A stretch of DNA of 64,000 nucleotides from Streptomyces bluensis (lineage in GTDB: Bacteria > Actinomycetota > Actinomycetes > Streptomycetales > Streptomycetaceae): positions 20,722 to 84,721 of the forward strand of contig NZ_BMVM01000027.1 in NCBI RefSeq assembly GCF_014650715.1, given 5' to 3'. Shown in pieces: positions 8,245-17,083 of the stretch. The notes under the pieces were generated by a model, which saw only the letters and a program-made list of their open reading frames with translations, ran no database searches and was not told the DNA's origin. Each line of letters starts with the position of its first letter. The first letter of the stretch is position 1. The position numbers and the translations under genes were made by a program.

Positions 8245-9291
8245 GTGAACATCGGTGAGATCGCCAAGCGGGCCGGTGTCTCGCGGAGCACCGTGTCGTA
8301 CGCACTGAGCGGCAAGCGCCCGGTGTCGAACGACACCCGCGAGAAGATCCAGCGGGTCATCGACGACCTGGGCTACCGGCCGAACGCGAGCGCACGCGCC
8401 CTCGCCAACGGCCGGACCAGGACCATCGGCCTGGTCTTTCCGCCGGCCGGCGACCACTACACCGGGATGCAGCTCGATTTCATCGGCAGCGTGGTGGAGG
8501 CCGCGGCCGCCTACGACTACGACGTACTGCTCTCCCCGAGCGGTGTGGACAGAGACCGTTCGTTCCAGCGGCTGCTGGGGGAGCGACGCGTCGACGGCGC
8601 GATCCTGATGGAGATCAGGCTCCAGGACGACCGGGTCGACCACCTCCTCGCCGCACACTTCCCCGCCGTCTGTATCGGCCGCACCGCGCAGCCGGAGCGC
8701 GACTGGTGGGTCGGCCTTGACCACACCGTGCTTGCGGCGGCCTGTGTCCACCACCTCGCTGACCTGGGTCACCGCAGGGTCGCCTTCGTCAATCGGCCCG
8801 AGCGGCTCCTGCGCGCCGGGTACGAGTCCGCGCACCGGGGGCTCGACGGCTTCACCAAGGCCGCCGCGGAACGCGGGCTCACCGTCCGCACGTACACCTG
8901 TGGCGACGACGCACCCTCGGGGCAGGCGTGCCTGGAGCGGATCCTGCACGACGACCCCGCCACCACGGCCCTGGTCACACTGAACGAGGCCGCACTGGGC
9001 GGCCTCTACCGGGGCTTGGCCCATGCGGGTCGCCATGTGCCGCGTGACTTCTCCGTCACCGGCGTCGTCGCCGCCCGGTGGGCCGAGACGGTGACACCGC
9101 AGCTCACAGCGGCCGACGTGCCCGCGGCGCAGATGGGGCGCCTGGCCGTCGAACTGCTCGTCGAGCGGCTCGACCAACCTGACGCGCCCCCTCGCCACCA
9201 GTTGCTTGCTCCGCCGATCTCTCTTCGTGCCAGCACCGGGCCCGTGGGCACGGTTGCGCCCGTGAGTGCGGGCTCCGACGTGAACGCCTGA
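8245..9291 (+). CDS. LacI-family transcriptional regulator of the carbohydrate locus
   Basis: 348 residues, normal for the family. The N terminus has the LacI HTH (NIGEIAKRAGVSRSTVSYALSGKR), a hinge helix region (YRPNASARALA) and a periplasmic-binding-like sugar sensor (TIGLVFPPAGDHYTG onward; GRLAVELLVERL near the end). GTG 8245 is chosen because GAAGGAG lies at 8233-8239 and the HTH then starts at residue 2; an earlier ATG at 8212 overlaps the end of operator O3. It is followed by the binding protein and two permeases on the same strand and faces the secreted glycosidase, so it most likely represses both directions until a breakdown sugar binds. Confidence 0.93.
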   Translation: MNIGEIAKRAGVSRSTVSYALSGKRPVSNDTREKIQRVIDDLGYRPNASARALANGRTRTIGLVFPPAGDHYTGMQLDFIGSVVEAAAAYDYDVLLSPSGVDRDRSFQRLLGERRVDGAILMEIRLQDDRVDHLLAAHFPAVCIGRTAQPERDWWVGLDHTVLAAACVHHLADLGHRRVAFVNRPERLLRAGYESAHRGLDGFTKAAAERGLTVRTYTCGDDAPSGQACLERILHDDPATTALVTLNEAALGGLYRGLAHAGRHVPRDFSVTGVVAARWAETVTPQLTAADVPAAQMGRLAVELLVERLDQPDAPPRHQLLAPPISLRASTGPVGTVAPVSAGSDVNA

Positions 9292-9503
9292 CCGGCTGCC
9301 CCGCGTCGGGGCCGCGACCGTCCGAGCGGGAGGCGCTTTTCGCCCCGCCGCCCCTACCCTTCCCGTCCCTTCCGGCCTCAGGGGCTCCGACCAGGCCCCG
9401 GCTCCTCAAACGCCAGGGGGGCGGCCGGCGTGGGCGGCGATGAGATGTGCGGGCCGGCCCCTCAACGCACCGACAACAACGGACCCCTAAGAGGAACACC
9501 CCC

Positions 9504-10748
9504 ATGAACAGATTCACCAGACGCCATCTCACCGCCACCGCCATGACCGTCGTCGCCCTCACCATCGGCACCACCGCGTGCTCCTCCGGCGACGGCACCA
9601 CATCCGCGAAGGCGGAGGACGACGGCAGCTACACCATCTGGGATCCTTACCCGCAGTTCGACAAGGGATCGGACTGGGCGAAGCTGCTGGACGGCTGCGG
9701 CAGCAAGGCCGGGGTCAAGACCAAGCGGACGGCCTTCGACACCAGCGACCTCACGAACAAGGCGCTGCTGGCAGCGCAGCAGGCCAATTCCCCGGACGTC
9801 CTCATCCTCGACAACCCCGTAGTGTCGACGCTCGCCGAGGCAGGCGTGCTCTCCACGACCGACGAGAACAAGGTGGACACCTCGAAGGTGGACCCGAACC
9901 TGCTCGCGGCTGGTCAGGCGGGCGGCAAGACCTATGGCACGCCCATCGGCGCCAACACCCTGGCCCTGTACTACAACAAGGATGTCCTCAAGGCGGCCGG
10001 CGTGGACATCGCCTCGGTCAAGGGCTGGAAGTCGCTGACGGCGGCGCTGGCGAAGGTCAAGAAGGCAGGGAAGAAAGGCATCACCTTCTCGGCGATCGGG
10101 ACCGAGGAGGGCAGCTTCCAGTTCCTGCCGTGGTTCTGGGGCGCGGGCGCGAAGCTGACCGAACTCGGCTCCCCCCAGGCCGTGTCGGCCCTGTCCCTGT
10201 GGAGCGACTGGCTGAAGAAGGGCTACGCGCCGAACTCGGTCATCAACAACACCCAGACCACCAGCTGGCAGGAGTTCGTGAGCGGCGACTACGCGTTCGC
10301 CGAAAACGGCACCTGGCAGCTCGCGGGCGCGGAGAAGGCCGGCTTCGACTACGGCGTCCTGCCCATCCCCGGCCCCGACGGCGGCAACGCCGCGGCCCCG
10401 ACCGGCGGCGAGTTCGTCACCGTCCCGGTCCAGGGCGACACCGGCCGGTACGCCACCACGCGGAAGCTCGTGTCCTGCCTGACCAGCACCGAGAACCTCT
10501 ACGACACCGACACCACCCTCTCCTATGTGGCCCCCACCAGCGAAGTGCGGGACAAGCAAGTGGCGACCGACGCCGAGTTGAAGCCCTGGGTCGAGGCGGT
10601 CAAGGCGGCCAAGGGACGCACCAGCGACGACCTCGGCACCAAGTACCCCAAGATCTCAGAGCAGCTGTGGAAGGCGGTCCAGTCCGCCCTCAGCGGGTCC
10701 AAGTCGCCGAAGGAAGCGCTCACCGCGGCACAGGACGCCGTCAAGTAA
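9504..10748 (+). CDS. ABC transporter solute-binding lipoprotein (sugar, family 1)
   Basis: 414 residues. A lipoprotein signal peptide (MNRFTRRHLTATAM, a hydrophobic core, and TTAC with the lipidated Cys at residue 26) is followed by a SBP_bac_1-type fold: IWDPYPQF, DVLILDNPVVSTLAEAG, YGTPIGANTLALYYNKD, and the late WLKKGYAP / FAENGTWQL ligand-site region. Start ATG 9504 is preceded by GAGGAA. It delivers an oligosaccharide to the two permeases that follow. The 212 bp upstream after lacI hold no gene, so it may have its own promoter. Confidence 0.92.
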   Translation: MNRFTRRHLTATAMTVVALTIGTTACSSGDGTTSAKAEDDGSYTIWDPYPQFDKGSDWAKLLDGCGSKAGVKTKRTAFDTSDLTNKALLAAQQANSPDVLILDNPVVSTLAEAGVLSTTDENKVDTSKVDPNLLAAGQAGGKTYGTPIGANTLALYYNKDVLKAAGVDIASVKGWKSLTAALAKVKKAGKKGITFSAIGTEEGSFQFLPWFWGAGAKLTELGSPQAVSALSLWSDWLKKGYAPNSVINNTQTTSWQEFVSGDYAFAENGTWQLAGAEKAGFDYGVLPIPGPDGGNAAAPTGGEFVTVPVQGDTGRYATTRKLVSCLTSTENLYDTDTTLSYVAPTSEVRDKQVATDAELKPWVEAVKAAKGRTSDDLGTKYPKISEQLWKAVQSALSGSKSPKEALTAAQDAVK

Positions 10749-10780
10749 ACCGTCAGCCAACCGCGACCCGGGGCCAGTTG

Positions 10781-11761
10781 ATGAACCGCACGACACGCCC
10801 GCCGGACCGTCGGCCGGTGCGCGACCGGAACGGGGCGGCCACCCCACCCCCGGCCCGCACCGCGCCGCGTCGCCGTCGTCCCACCTCACAGCAGTGGGCC
10901 GCCTGGGCCTTCCTCGCTCCGGTGACCCTCTACCTCGCCCTCTTCTACGCCTATCCGCTCTACCGCAACGTCGACCTCAGCCTGCGCGACTACACGGTCC
11001 GCTCCTTCGTCCAGGGCAACGCACCGTTCACCGGACTGGAGAACTACGAAACCGTCTTCCAGGACCCGGCCTTCCGCCCCGCCTTGACGCACACCATCGT
11101 GTTCACGGCCGTGTGCCTGTTCTTCCAGTACGCCATCGGCCTGGCCCTCGCGGTCTTCTTCAACCAGCACTTCCGGCTCTCCGCCACCCTGCGCGCCCTG
11201 TTCCTGGTGCCCTGGCTGCTGCCACTGATCGTGTCGGCCTCCACCTGGTCGTGGATGCTCAACAGCGACTCCGGTGTCGTCAACGCCGCCCTGCACACCG
11301 TCGGTATCGGCCCGGTGAACTGGCTGACCGCACCGTCGTGGTCGCTGACCTCGGTGATCATCGCCAACATATGGATCGGTGTGCCGTTCAACCTGGTCGT
11401 GCTCTACAGCGGACTGCAGTCGATCCCCCGAAGCCTCTACGAGGCGGCCGCCCTCGACGGGGCGAACGCCTGGCAGCGTTTCAGATGCGTCACCTTCCCG
11501 TTGCTGCGTCCGGTCTCCGCCGTCACCCTCCTGCTGGGCCTGGTCTACACGCTCAAGGTCTTCGACATCATCTGGATCATGACCAAGGGCGGCCCGGCGG
11601 ACTCGTCCACCACCTTCGCCACCTGGTCCTACCGGCTCGGCTTCGGCAACCTGCTCCCCGCCTTCGGCCCCGGCGCGGCCGTCGGAAACCTGCTCGTCGT
11701 CGCGGCCCTGGTCTTCGGCCTGGTGTACCTGAGGCTCCAGCGAAAGCAGGCACTGACGTGA
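10781..11761 (+). CDS. Sugar ABC transporter permease (MalF/UgpA type)
   Basis: 326 residues. A Pro/Arg-rich cytoplasmic N terminus of about 40 residues precedes six predicted membrane helices (first FLAPVTLYLALFYAYPLY). The EAA loop that docks the ATPase reads EAAALDGANAWQRFRCVTFPLL. It follows the binding protein by 32 bp and its TGA overlaps the GTG of the second permease. No ATP-binding subunit is encoded in the locus. Confidence 0.93.
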   Translation: MNRTTRPPDRRPVRDRNGAATPPPARTAPRRRRPTSQQWAAWAFLAPVTLYLALFYAYPLYRNVDLSLRDYTVRSFVQGNAPFTGLENYETVFQDPAFRPALTHTIVFTAVCLFFQYAIGLALAVFFNQHFRLSATLRALFLVPWLLPLIVSASTWSWMLNSDSGVVNAALHTVGIGPVNWLTAPSWSLTSVIIANIWIGVPFNLVVLYSGLQSIPRSLYEAAALDGANAWQRFRCVTFPLLRPVSAVTLLLGLVYTLKVFDIIWIMTKGGPADSSTTFATWSYRLGFGNLLPAFGPGAAVGNLLVVAALVFGLVYLRLQRKQALT

Positions 11762-12621
11762 CCGGGACCGCCATGAATGCCATGAATGCCAGGAATGATA
11801 TGAAGCGACGCAACCGTACGTGGTGGAAGACCGCCACTGGCCTGCTGCTCACGGCTGTCATGCTCTTCCCGGTCTACTGGATGCTCAATGTGTCCTTCAC
11901 CCGCGACCAGGACATGCGCAAGTCCCCACCCGACTGGTTCCCGGTCCACAGCACCCTGGACGGCTACCGCACCGTCCTCGACCAGCAAATGCCCTACCTC
12001 GCCACGAGCCTGGTCATCGGCCTGGGCACGGTCGTCCTGACCGTGGCGGTGGCCGCGCCCGCGGGCTACGCGCTGGCGAAACTCCGTCCGCGCGGCGGGG
12101 GCGTGATCGGCTTCCTTCTCCTGGTCGCTCAGATGATCCCCGGCATCATCATGGCGATGGGCTTCTACGCCATCTACCTCCAACTCGGCCTGCTGCAGTC
12201 GGTACCCGGTCTGATCGTCGCGGACTCCACACTGGCCGTCCCGTTCGCCGTACTGATCTTCACCGCGTTCATGTCCGGCATTCCCCGTGAGCTGATCCAG
12301 GCCGCGCAGATGGACGGAGCAAGGGCCCTGCGCACCTTCTGGTCCGTGGTGCTGCCCATGAGCCGGAACGCCGTCGTCACGGTGTCGCTGTTCGCGTTCC
12401 TGTGGTCCTGGTCCGACTTCGTCTTCGCCAGCACCCTCGCGGGCGGCGGGGCCCATGAGCCCGTCACCCTCGGCATCTACCACTACATCGGCAACAACAA
12501 CCAGGAGTGGAACGCCATCATGGCGACCGCCGTCGTGGCCTCGCTGCCCGCCACAGTGATCCTCGTCCTCGCCCAGCGCTACGTCGCGGCCGGCGTCACA
12601 GCCGGAGCCGTCAAGGACTAG
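11758..12621 (+). CDS. Sugar ABC transporter permease (MalG/UgpE type)
   Basis: About 287 residues from GTG 11758 (GTGA overlap with the first permease); an ATG at 11800, also in frame, would give 273 residues and remove a repetitive leader. Six membrane helices begin at TGLLLTAVMLFPVYWMLNVSF, and the EAA-type loop is QAAQMDGARALRTFWSVVLPM. The first 14 codons include a 9-bp tandem repeat (GCCATGAAT twice, then GCCAGGAAT, 11770-11796). The C terminus AAGVTAGAVKD is the normal MalG-type ending, and its TAG stop is part of the left inverted repeat of the MITE-like element that follows. Confidence 0.93.
   Translation: MTGTAMNAMNARNDMKRRNRTWWKTATGLLLTAVMLFPVYWMLNVSFTRDQDMRKSPPDWFPVHSTLDGYRTVLDQQMPYLATSLVIGLGTVVLTVAVAAPAGYALAKLRPRGGGVIGFLLLVAQMIPGIIMAMGFYAIYLQLGLLQSVPGLIVADSTLAVPFAVLIFTAFMSGIPRELIQAAQMDGARALRTFWSVVLPMSRNAVVTVSLFAFLWSWSDFVFASTLAGGGAHEPVTLGIYHYIGNNNQEWNAIMATAVVASLPATVILVLAQRYVAAGVTAGAVKD
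11770..11796 (+). repeat. 9-bp tandem repeat (three units) at the permease start
   Basis: GCCATGAAT, GCCATGAAT, GCCAGGAAT in tandem. It creates two extra in-frame ATG codons ahead of the conserved protein and blurs the real start. Confidence 0.8.
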
Positions 12622-12797
12622 GGCGTGTTTCGAAAGTCCCGTCGTCCGCCCGAAGGGCGGGCCCCGCGACGTCTGGTGCGTGCGATCGCAAGGCGCCGGA
12701 GCGCCCTAATAGCGGAGCTATTCGGGCGTTTCGGCAACGCCGCGAGCGTGCGTGCCAGGCGTCGCGGGGCAGGCGGGACTTTCGAAACACGCCCTAG
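12618..12797. mobile_element. 180-bp palindromic MITE-like element with 24-bp perfect terminal inverted repeats
   Basis: The left end (12618-12641, starting CTAGGGCGTGTTTCG) is exactly the reverse complement of the right end (12774-12797, ending CGAAACACGCCCTAG). The interior is an imperfect continuation of the same palindrome, with CCCCGCGACG facing CGTCGCGGGG and AATAG-CGGAG-CTATT at the centre, so the whole element can fold into one long hairpin. It encodes no transposase. Both ends carry CTAG, as expected for TA-duplicating IS630/Tc1-type insertion at CTAG. The element supplies the TAG stop of the upstream permease. The rest of the 12622-12950 intergenic stretch shows nothing else. Confidence 0.8.
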
Positions 12798-12950
12798 GCC
12801 CTCACCGGACACCGCTCCGACCTCCACGGAGATCCAACAGAAGGGCCCCAACCCTCCTGCGGCCAGTCCACCGTCCGGCCAGTCCGAGTCCCGCCCGGTC
12901 CTCTCTCGCCAGACCGCCGCGCCCACCGCCGAAGAAACGAGTAACAACCC

Positions 12951-14741
12951 ATGACCGCCGCCCGATCCGGCCCGGCCTTCTCCGTCCACGACATCCCGTT
13001 CAGCACACACGGCTCCTGGTTCGACCTCTCGCCCGTGGTGGCGGAGAAGACGTACGCCGAGGACCTCCACCTGGTCTCCCACCAGAACGGCATGCACGCC
13101 GTCCTGCGTTTCGTGCCCCTCGACCCGACGACGGGCGACCGGGCCGAGACCCGCGTCGAGACGACGCCGAGCCTGCTCAGGTGGGCTCACCGAGGCGGGG
13201 GCATCGGCTGCGCCTACGAGTCACCGGACACCGTCCGCCTCCGGGGTGAGGGACTGGCGCTGCGTATCACCGCGGTCGCGGAGTCCCTCACCTCCTTCAC
13301 GGGCACCTACTTCCACCACGACCCGGTGGCCGGCGCGCACGTCTTCACCTCGTACGAGACCGGGCGCAGGTACCGGATCACCGTGCTGTCCGGCTCCCTT
13401 GCCGAGGTGTCCGGCAGCCAGGCGCTCGGCAGCGGCGACCGCGGCCTCATGCTCACCGCGGACGGCGGCGGAGTCTGGGAAGCGGCGGTGGAGGAACTGG
13501 ACAGCGCACGGCACCCCTACACCTCTTCCGGGACCTTCGGGCGGGTCGTGAAGGCCGCGGAGCGCGCCTTCGCCACCTTCGCCGACGCGGTGGCCCCCTG
13601 GCGCTCGTCCGACACCCCGGCCGCCGAACTCGCCGCGTACGTCCTGTGGTCGGCGACGGTCCGCCCGGCATCCCTGGTCACCCGCCCCGCCGTACTGATG
13701 TCCAAGCACTGGATGGACAAGGTCTGGAGCTGGGACCACTGCTTCAACGCCCTCGCGCTGGCACCCGGAGCACCCGCTCTCGCCCGGGACCAGTTCTCGC
13801 TGCCGTTCGACCATCAGGACGAGAGCGGGGCCCTGCCCGACTCGGTGACCCACTCGGAGGTCCTCTACAACTTCGTCAAACCACCCATCCACGGCTGGAC
13901 CCTTGGCCACCTTCGCAGACGGCTCCCCGACCCCCTCGACCCGACCGACATCAGTGTGATCTACCGCCGGTTGGCGCGCTGGACGGACTTCTGGCTCACC
14001 TCGCGCCGCGCACCGGGCGCCGCCCTGCCCCACTACCAGCACGGCAACGACAGCGGCTGGGACAACGCCACGACCTTCGACCCCGAGCGCGTGGTCGTCA
14101 GCGCCGACCTGGCCGCCTTCCTCATCCTGCAACTCCGCGAACTCGCCGCCCTGGCCACGGGACTGGGCCTTCCCGACGCGGCCCGCCGCTGGACCCGTAC
14201 CGCCGAGACCACGCAGGCGGCGATGCTCGACGAACTGTGGACGGGAGAGCGGTTCGTGGCCCGGAGCGTCGACAGTTCGGAGACCTGGAGCACCTCCAGC
14301 CTGCTGGACCTCATGCCGATGGTACTGGGCGAGCACCTGCCCGAGAACGTCTCCACCGCACTGGCGGCCCGTATCGAGGCGCACCTGACACCGTACGGAC
14401 TCGCCACCGAACTGCCCACCTCACCCCACTACCGCTCCGACGGCTACTGGCGCGGCCCGATCTGGGCACCCGCCACCGTCCTCATCGAGGACGGCCTGCG
14501 CCGTAGCGGCCACCAGCGCCTCGCGGACGAGATCAGCGCCCGCTTCCGGGTCCTGTGCGAAACCCACGGCTTCGCCGAGAACTTCGACGCCCTCACCGGC
14601 ACGGGCCTGCGCGACCGCGCCTACACCTGGACCGCGGCCGGCTACCTCCTCCTGGCCGAGGCACACGCACTCCGGGCAACCGCGGTTGCCTCACGCCCCG
14701 AAACACTCATCGAACAACAGGCGACATACCAGGCCCCCTGA
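12951..14741 (+). CDS. Intracellular glycoside hydrolase, (alpha/alpha)6-barrel type (GH63/GH37-like)
   Basis: 596 residues, no signal peptide. An N-terminal beta-sandwich-like region (to about residue 200) is followed by an all-helical glucosidase domain. Motifs typical of the GH37/GH63/MGH1 group are seen: VWSWDHCFNALAL with the catalytic-region Asp, DNATTFDP, and YWRGPIWAPATVLI. These enzymes remove glucosyl, mannosyl or glycerate-linked sugars from small glycosides. It comes last in the direction of the binding protein and permeases, separated from them by the MITE-like element, and probably cleaves the imported sugar. The exact substrate cannot be read from the sequence. Confidence 0.8.
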   Translation: MTAARSGPAFSVHDIPFSTHGSWFDLSPVVAEKTYAEDLHLVSHQNGMHAVLRFVPLDPTTGDRAETRVETTPSLLRWAHRGGGIGCAYESPDTVRLRGEGLALRITAVAESLTSFTGTYFHHDPVAGAHVFTSYETGRRYRITVLSGSLAEVSGSQALGSGDRGLMLTADGGGVWEAAVEELDSARHPYTSSGTFGRVVKAAERAFATFADAVAPWRSSDTPAAELAAYVLWSATVRPASLVTRPAVLMSKHWMDKVWSWDHCFNALALAPGAPALARDQFSLPFDHQDESGALPDSVTHSEVLYNFVKPPIHGWTLGHLRRRLPDPLDPTDISVIYRRLARWTDFWLTSRRAPGAALPHYQHGNDSGWDNATTFDPERVVVSADLAAFLILQLRELAALATGLGLPDAARRWTRTAETTQAAMLDELWTGERFVARSVDSSETWSTSSLLDLMPMVLGEHLPENVSTALAARIEAHLTPYGLATELPTSPHYRSDGYWRGPIWAPATVLIEDGLRRSGHQRLADEISARFRVLCETHGFAENFDALTGTGLRDRAYTWTAAGYLLLAEAHALRATAVASRPETLIEQQATYQAP

Positions 14742-14749
14742 AGGGGGGC
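14733..14749. terminator. Short GC hairpin between convergent genes
   Basis: GCCCCC (14733-14738) pairs with GGGGGC (14744-14749), with the TGA stop of the glycosidase in the loop. It lies between the convergent glycosidase and CocE-type hydrolase genes. Confidence 0.5.
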
Positions 14750-14789
14750 GAGGATCCACCAGTGGACCTGCCCTCCGGCCGCTTGGGGG

Positions 14790-16406
14790 CTACCGCGTCG
14801 GGAGGACGATCGCAGAGGGGTGTTCGGGATCGTGGAAGACCTGCTGGTCGGCGGCGCGGAGGGTGGTGGCGGTGGCGCGGGGTTCGCCGGTTCCGGGGTT
14901 GCGGTTGTAGCGGGGGAAGGCGCCGCTGGATATCTGGACGCGGATGCTGTGGCCGCGTTGGAAGCGGTACGCGGTCGGCCACAGGGTCACTCGCGCCGCG
15001 CGGGTCTCGTCGGCGCCCGTGAGGCTGGTCAGGCCGTCGCAGACGTTGGTCGAGCGGCCGTCGGTGTCGACGTCGCAGAGGCGGACGAAGACGTCGGCGT
15101 GGGGCAGGCTGGAACGGAAGAAGATCTCGGCGCTGACGTCGCCGACGACCTCGACGTCCTTGTCCAGTACGGGGGTTGTGTAGGTGAGGACGTCGGGGCG
15201 GGCTTCCAGGGCGGTGTTGTCGACCCGGCCGGGCTTGACGCCGAAGGCCATGCGGACGCCGCCGACGGCGGGGGTGGGGTCGGCCGGGTCGTAGCGGTAG
15301 CCGTCGGGGGGTGAGTCGGCGGGTGTCCTGGGAGAGAGGGCGCCGCCCGGCTGGAGGTGGAAGCGCTGGGGCTCGTACCCCGGTGGCGGCCAGGACGGGA
15401 AGTCACGCCACTTCTCCTCGCCCATGACGAACAGGCGTACCGGGGCGCGCTCGGCCGGTTCCTCACCCTTGGCGAGGGCCAGGCCGAAGCCGAGGGCCTC
15501 GCCGAAGGCCGCCTCTCCCACGCCCCTGGAGGTGTGGGCCCAGGGGCCGACGGTCAGGCGGAGAGGGGAACGTCCGGCGTCCTGTAGGACGCGGTAGTCG
15601 CGGAGTTGGCCGGGCAGGAAGATGTCGTGCCAGCCGGCGACGCTGCTCACGGGCAGGTGCATGTCGGCGACCCGGTGGCGGTGGTCGAGGCCCTGCCAGA
15701 ACGGCGCGTCGGCGTCGTGGTCGAGGATGTTCTGGACGTAGTCGTAGCGGTGCCCGATGGCGACGGTGTCGGCCTGGTTCAACGGCAGTGTGTGCAGGGC
15801 GCGTTGGACCTTCTTCGCGCCCAGCATCGCGCGGGGCATCGCGAACCGGCGCTCTTGCCCCGCGACCTGGACGGCCCAGCCGAAGGGGGTTTCCAGGGAG
15901 AAGCCGTCCGCGCGGAGGAATTCCAGGGTGAGGGCCGATTCGGAGACGATCGGAATCATGGCCTTGACCTGGGGCGGTACGGCGTCGGCGACGGCCCACT
16001 GGACGAAACCGAGGTAACTGAGCCCGTAAAGGATCATCGATTCGCCGAACCAGGATTGCCTGGTCACCCAGTCGATGGTGTCGAGGCCGTCCTCGCGCTC
16101 GCGGCGCAGCGGGTCGAAGGGGCCGTCGGAGCCGAAGGTGCCGCGCGTGCTCTGGACGAGCACCTGGAAGCCGCGCTCCGCCAGTGGCCTGGCCATCTGG
16201 CCGCCGACCATGCCCGCCCGGCCGTAGGGGATGCGGATGAGTGCGGTCGGCAGACCGTCGCCGCCGGACTTCGGGACCCAGCGGTCGGCCAGCAGGTCGG
16301 CACCGTCGCGCATCGGGACGCGCAGGTCCCGATGCACGGTCAGGTTCCTGGTGAGGGGCGGGGGCAGGCGAAGCACACGTTCGGTGATGTGGCTGCTCAG
16401 GTTCAT
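14790..16406 (-). CDS. CocE/NonD-family serine hydrolase
   Basis: 538 residues, full length for the CocE/X-Pro dipeptidyl-peptidase S15 family (cocaine-esterase-like acyl hydrolases). The N terminus has the typical VPMRDGADLLADRWVP strand pattern, the oxyanion region RGTFGSDGPFDPL, the nucleophile elbow YGLSYLGF with its Ser, and a C-terminal jelly-roll domain (VEVVGDVSAEIFFRSS ... FVRLCDVDTDGRS). A His in GPWAH likely completes the triad. Cytoplasmic, no signal peptide. The start codon overlaps the stop of the upstream TetR gene (ATGA), so the two are cotranscribed. Natural substrate unknown; esters or amides of small acids are usual for the family. Confidence 0.88.
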   Translation of the reverse strand: MNLSSHITERVLRLPPPLTRNLTVHRDLRVPMRDGADLLADRWVPKSGGDGLPTALIRIPYGRAGMVGGQMARPLAERGFQVLVQSTRGTFGSDGPFDPLRREREDGLDTIDWVTRQSWFGESMILYGLSYLGFVQWAVADAVPPQVKAMIPIVSESALTLEFLRADGFSLETPFGWAVQVAGQERRFAMPRAMLGAKKVQRALHTLPLNQADTVAIGHRYDYVQNILDHDADAPFWQGLDHRHRVADMHLPVSSVAGWHDIFLPGQLRDYRVLQDAGRSPLRLTVGPWAHTSRGVGEAAFGEALGFGLALAKGEEPAERAPVRLFVMGEEKWRDFPSWPPPGYEPQRFHLQPGGALSPRTPADSPPDGYRYDPADPTPAVGGVRMAFGVKPGRVDNTALEARPDVLTYTTPVLDKDVEVVGDVSAEIFFRSSLPHADVFVRLCDVDTDGRSTNVCDGLTSLTGADETRAARVTLWPTAYRFQRGHSIRVQISSGAFPRYNRNPGTGEPRATATTLRAADQQVFHDPEHPSAIVLPTR

Positions 16407-17002
16407 CGGGGGAGGCCTCCGCGGGTGGCAGCGAGGGTGGGGTGGCTGCGGGCCAGTGTCGTGGAGAGGCGCAGCAGGCGGTCCGCCAGTTCTTCGGGGT
16501 CGAGGGGGTCGGCGGCGTCGACCAGCCAGTCTTTGACGATCGCGCCGGTTCCGCCGGTGATCAGTGCCTTCAGGTCCTCGGCCGTGGTCTCGTCGAGGTC
16601 GCCGAACAACTCCCGCAGGCCCGTCGTACTGATGAGGGACCCGAACAGCCTGTTCAGTGACCGGGCCATGAGGAAGGCGCAGGATCCGGTGAGCATCGCG
16701 CGGTAGAAGGGCCGGTGCCGGGCGAAGTGCCGAGCCATCGCCAGCAGGCGCGCATGAGGCGGTGCGCTGTCGTCCCCGGCCTCGGGGAGGAGCTCCCGTT
16801 CGACCAGATCGGTCGCGGCCGCCACGAGGAGCGCGTCACGGTCCCCGAACTGGATGTACACCAGTTGCCGGCTGACGTCCGCGGCCTCGGAGAGATCGAT
16901 GACGGGGAGCGCGGTGGTGCCGCGCTCGGAGACCAGGCGGACGGCGGCGTCCATGAGGGCGGCACGGTTGCGGCGCACCTGGCGGGTGTGTCGATCCTGC
17001 AT
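16403..17002 (-). CDS. TetR-family regulator, cotranscribed with the CocE-type hydrolase
   Basis: 199 residues from ATG 17002; an in-frame ATG at 17038 would add 12 residues ahead of the usual start MQDRHTRQVRRNRAAL. The HTH is DLSEAADVSRQLVYIQFGDRDALL. The C-terminal ligand domain has a distinctive ALITGGTGAIVKDWLVD that recurs in the degraded TetR fragment at 1.3 kb. It overlaps the hydrolase start and faces a truncated carboxylesterase across a short AT-rich palindrome, so it probably represses itself, the CocE-type gene and formerly the esterase. Confidence 0.9.
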   Translation of the reverse strand: MQDRHTRQVRRNRAALMDAAVRLVSERGTTALPVIDLSEAADVSRQLVYIQFGDRDALLVAAATDLVERELLPEAGDDSAPPHARLLAMARHFARHRPFYRAMLTGSCAFLMARSLNRLFGSLISTTGLRELFGDLDETTAEDLKALITGGTGAIVKDWLVDAADPLDPEELADRLLRLSTTLARSHPTLAATRGGLPR

Positions 17003-17049
17003 GTCCGCGAGGTTAGACAGATGTCGAAAGATGGGCAACTGTTAAATCA

Positions 17050-17063
17050 ATCAATTTATTGAT
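17050..17063. promoter_or_regulatory. Candidate TetR operator
   Basis: ATCAAT-TT-ATTGAT is a perfect inverted repeat in an unusually A/T-rich patch, between the divergent TetR and carboxylesterase starts and about 20 bp before the esterase ATG at 17084. Confidence 0.65.
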
Positions 17064-17083
17064 CCGATCGAGGAGCGCCCCCC

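Noticed and set aside
12951..14741. Trehalase assignment for the helical-barrel glycosidase
   Set aside because: The protein has the general GH37/GH63 fold motifs but not the specific trehalase signatures, so only the fold-level call is kept.
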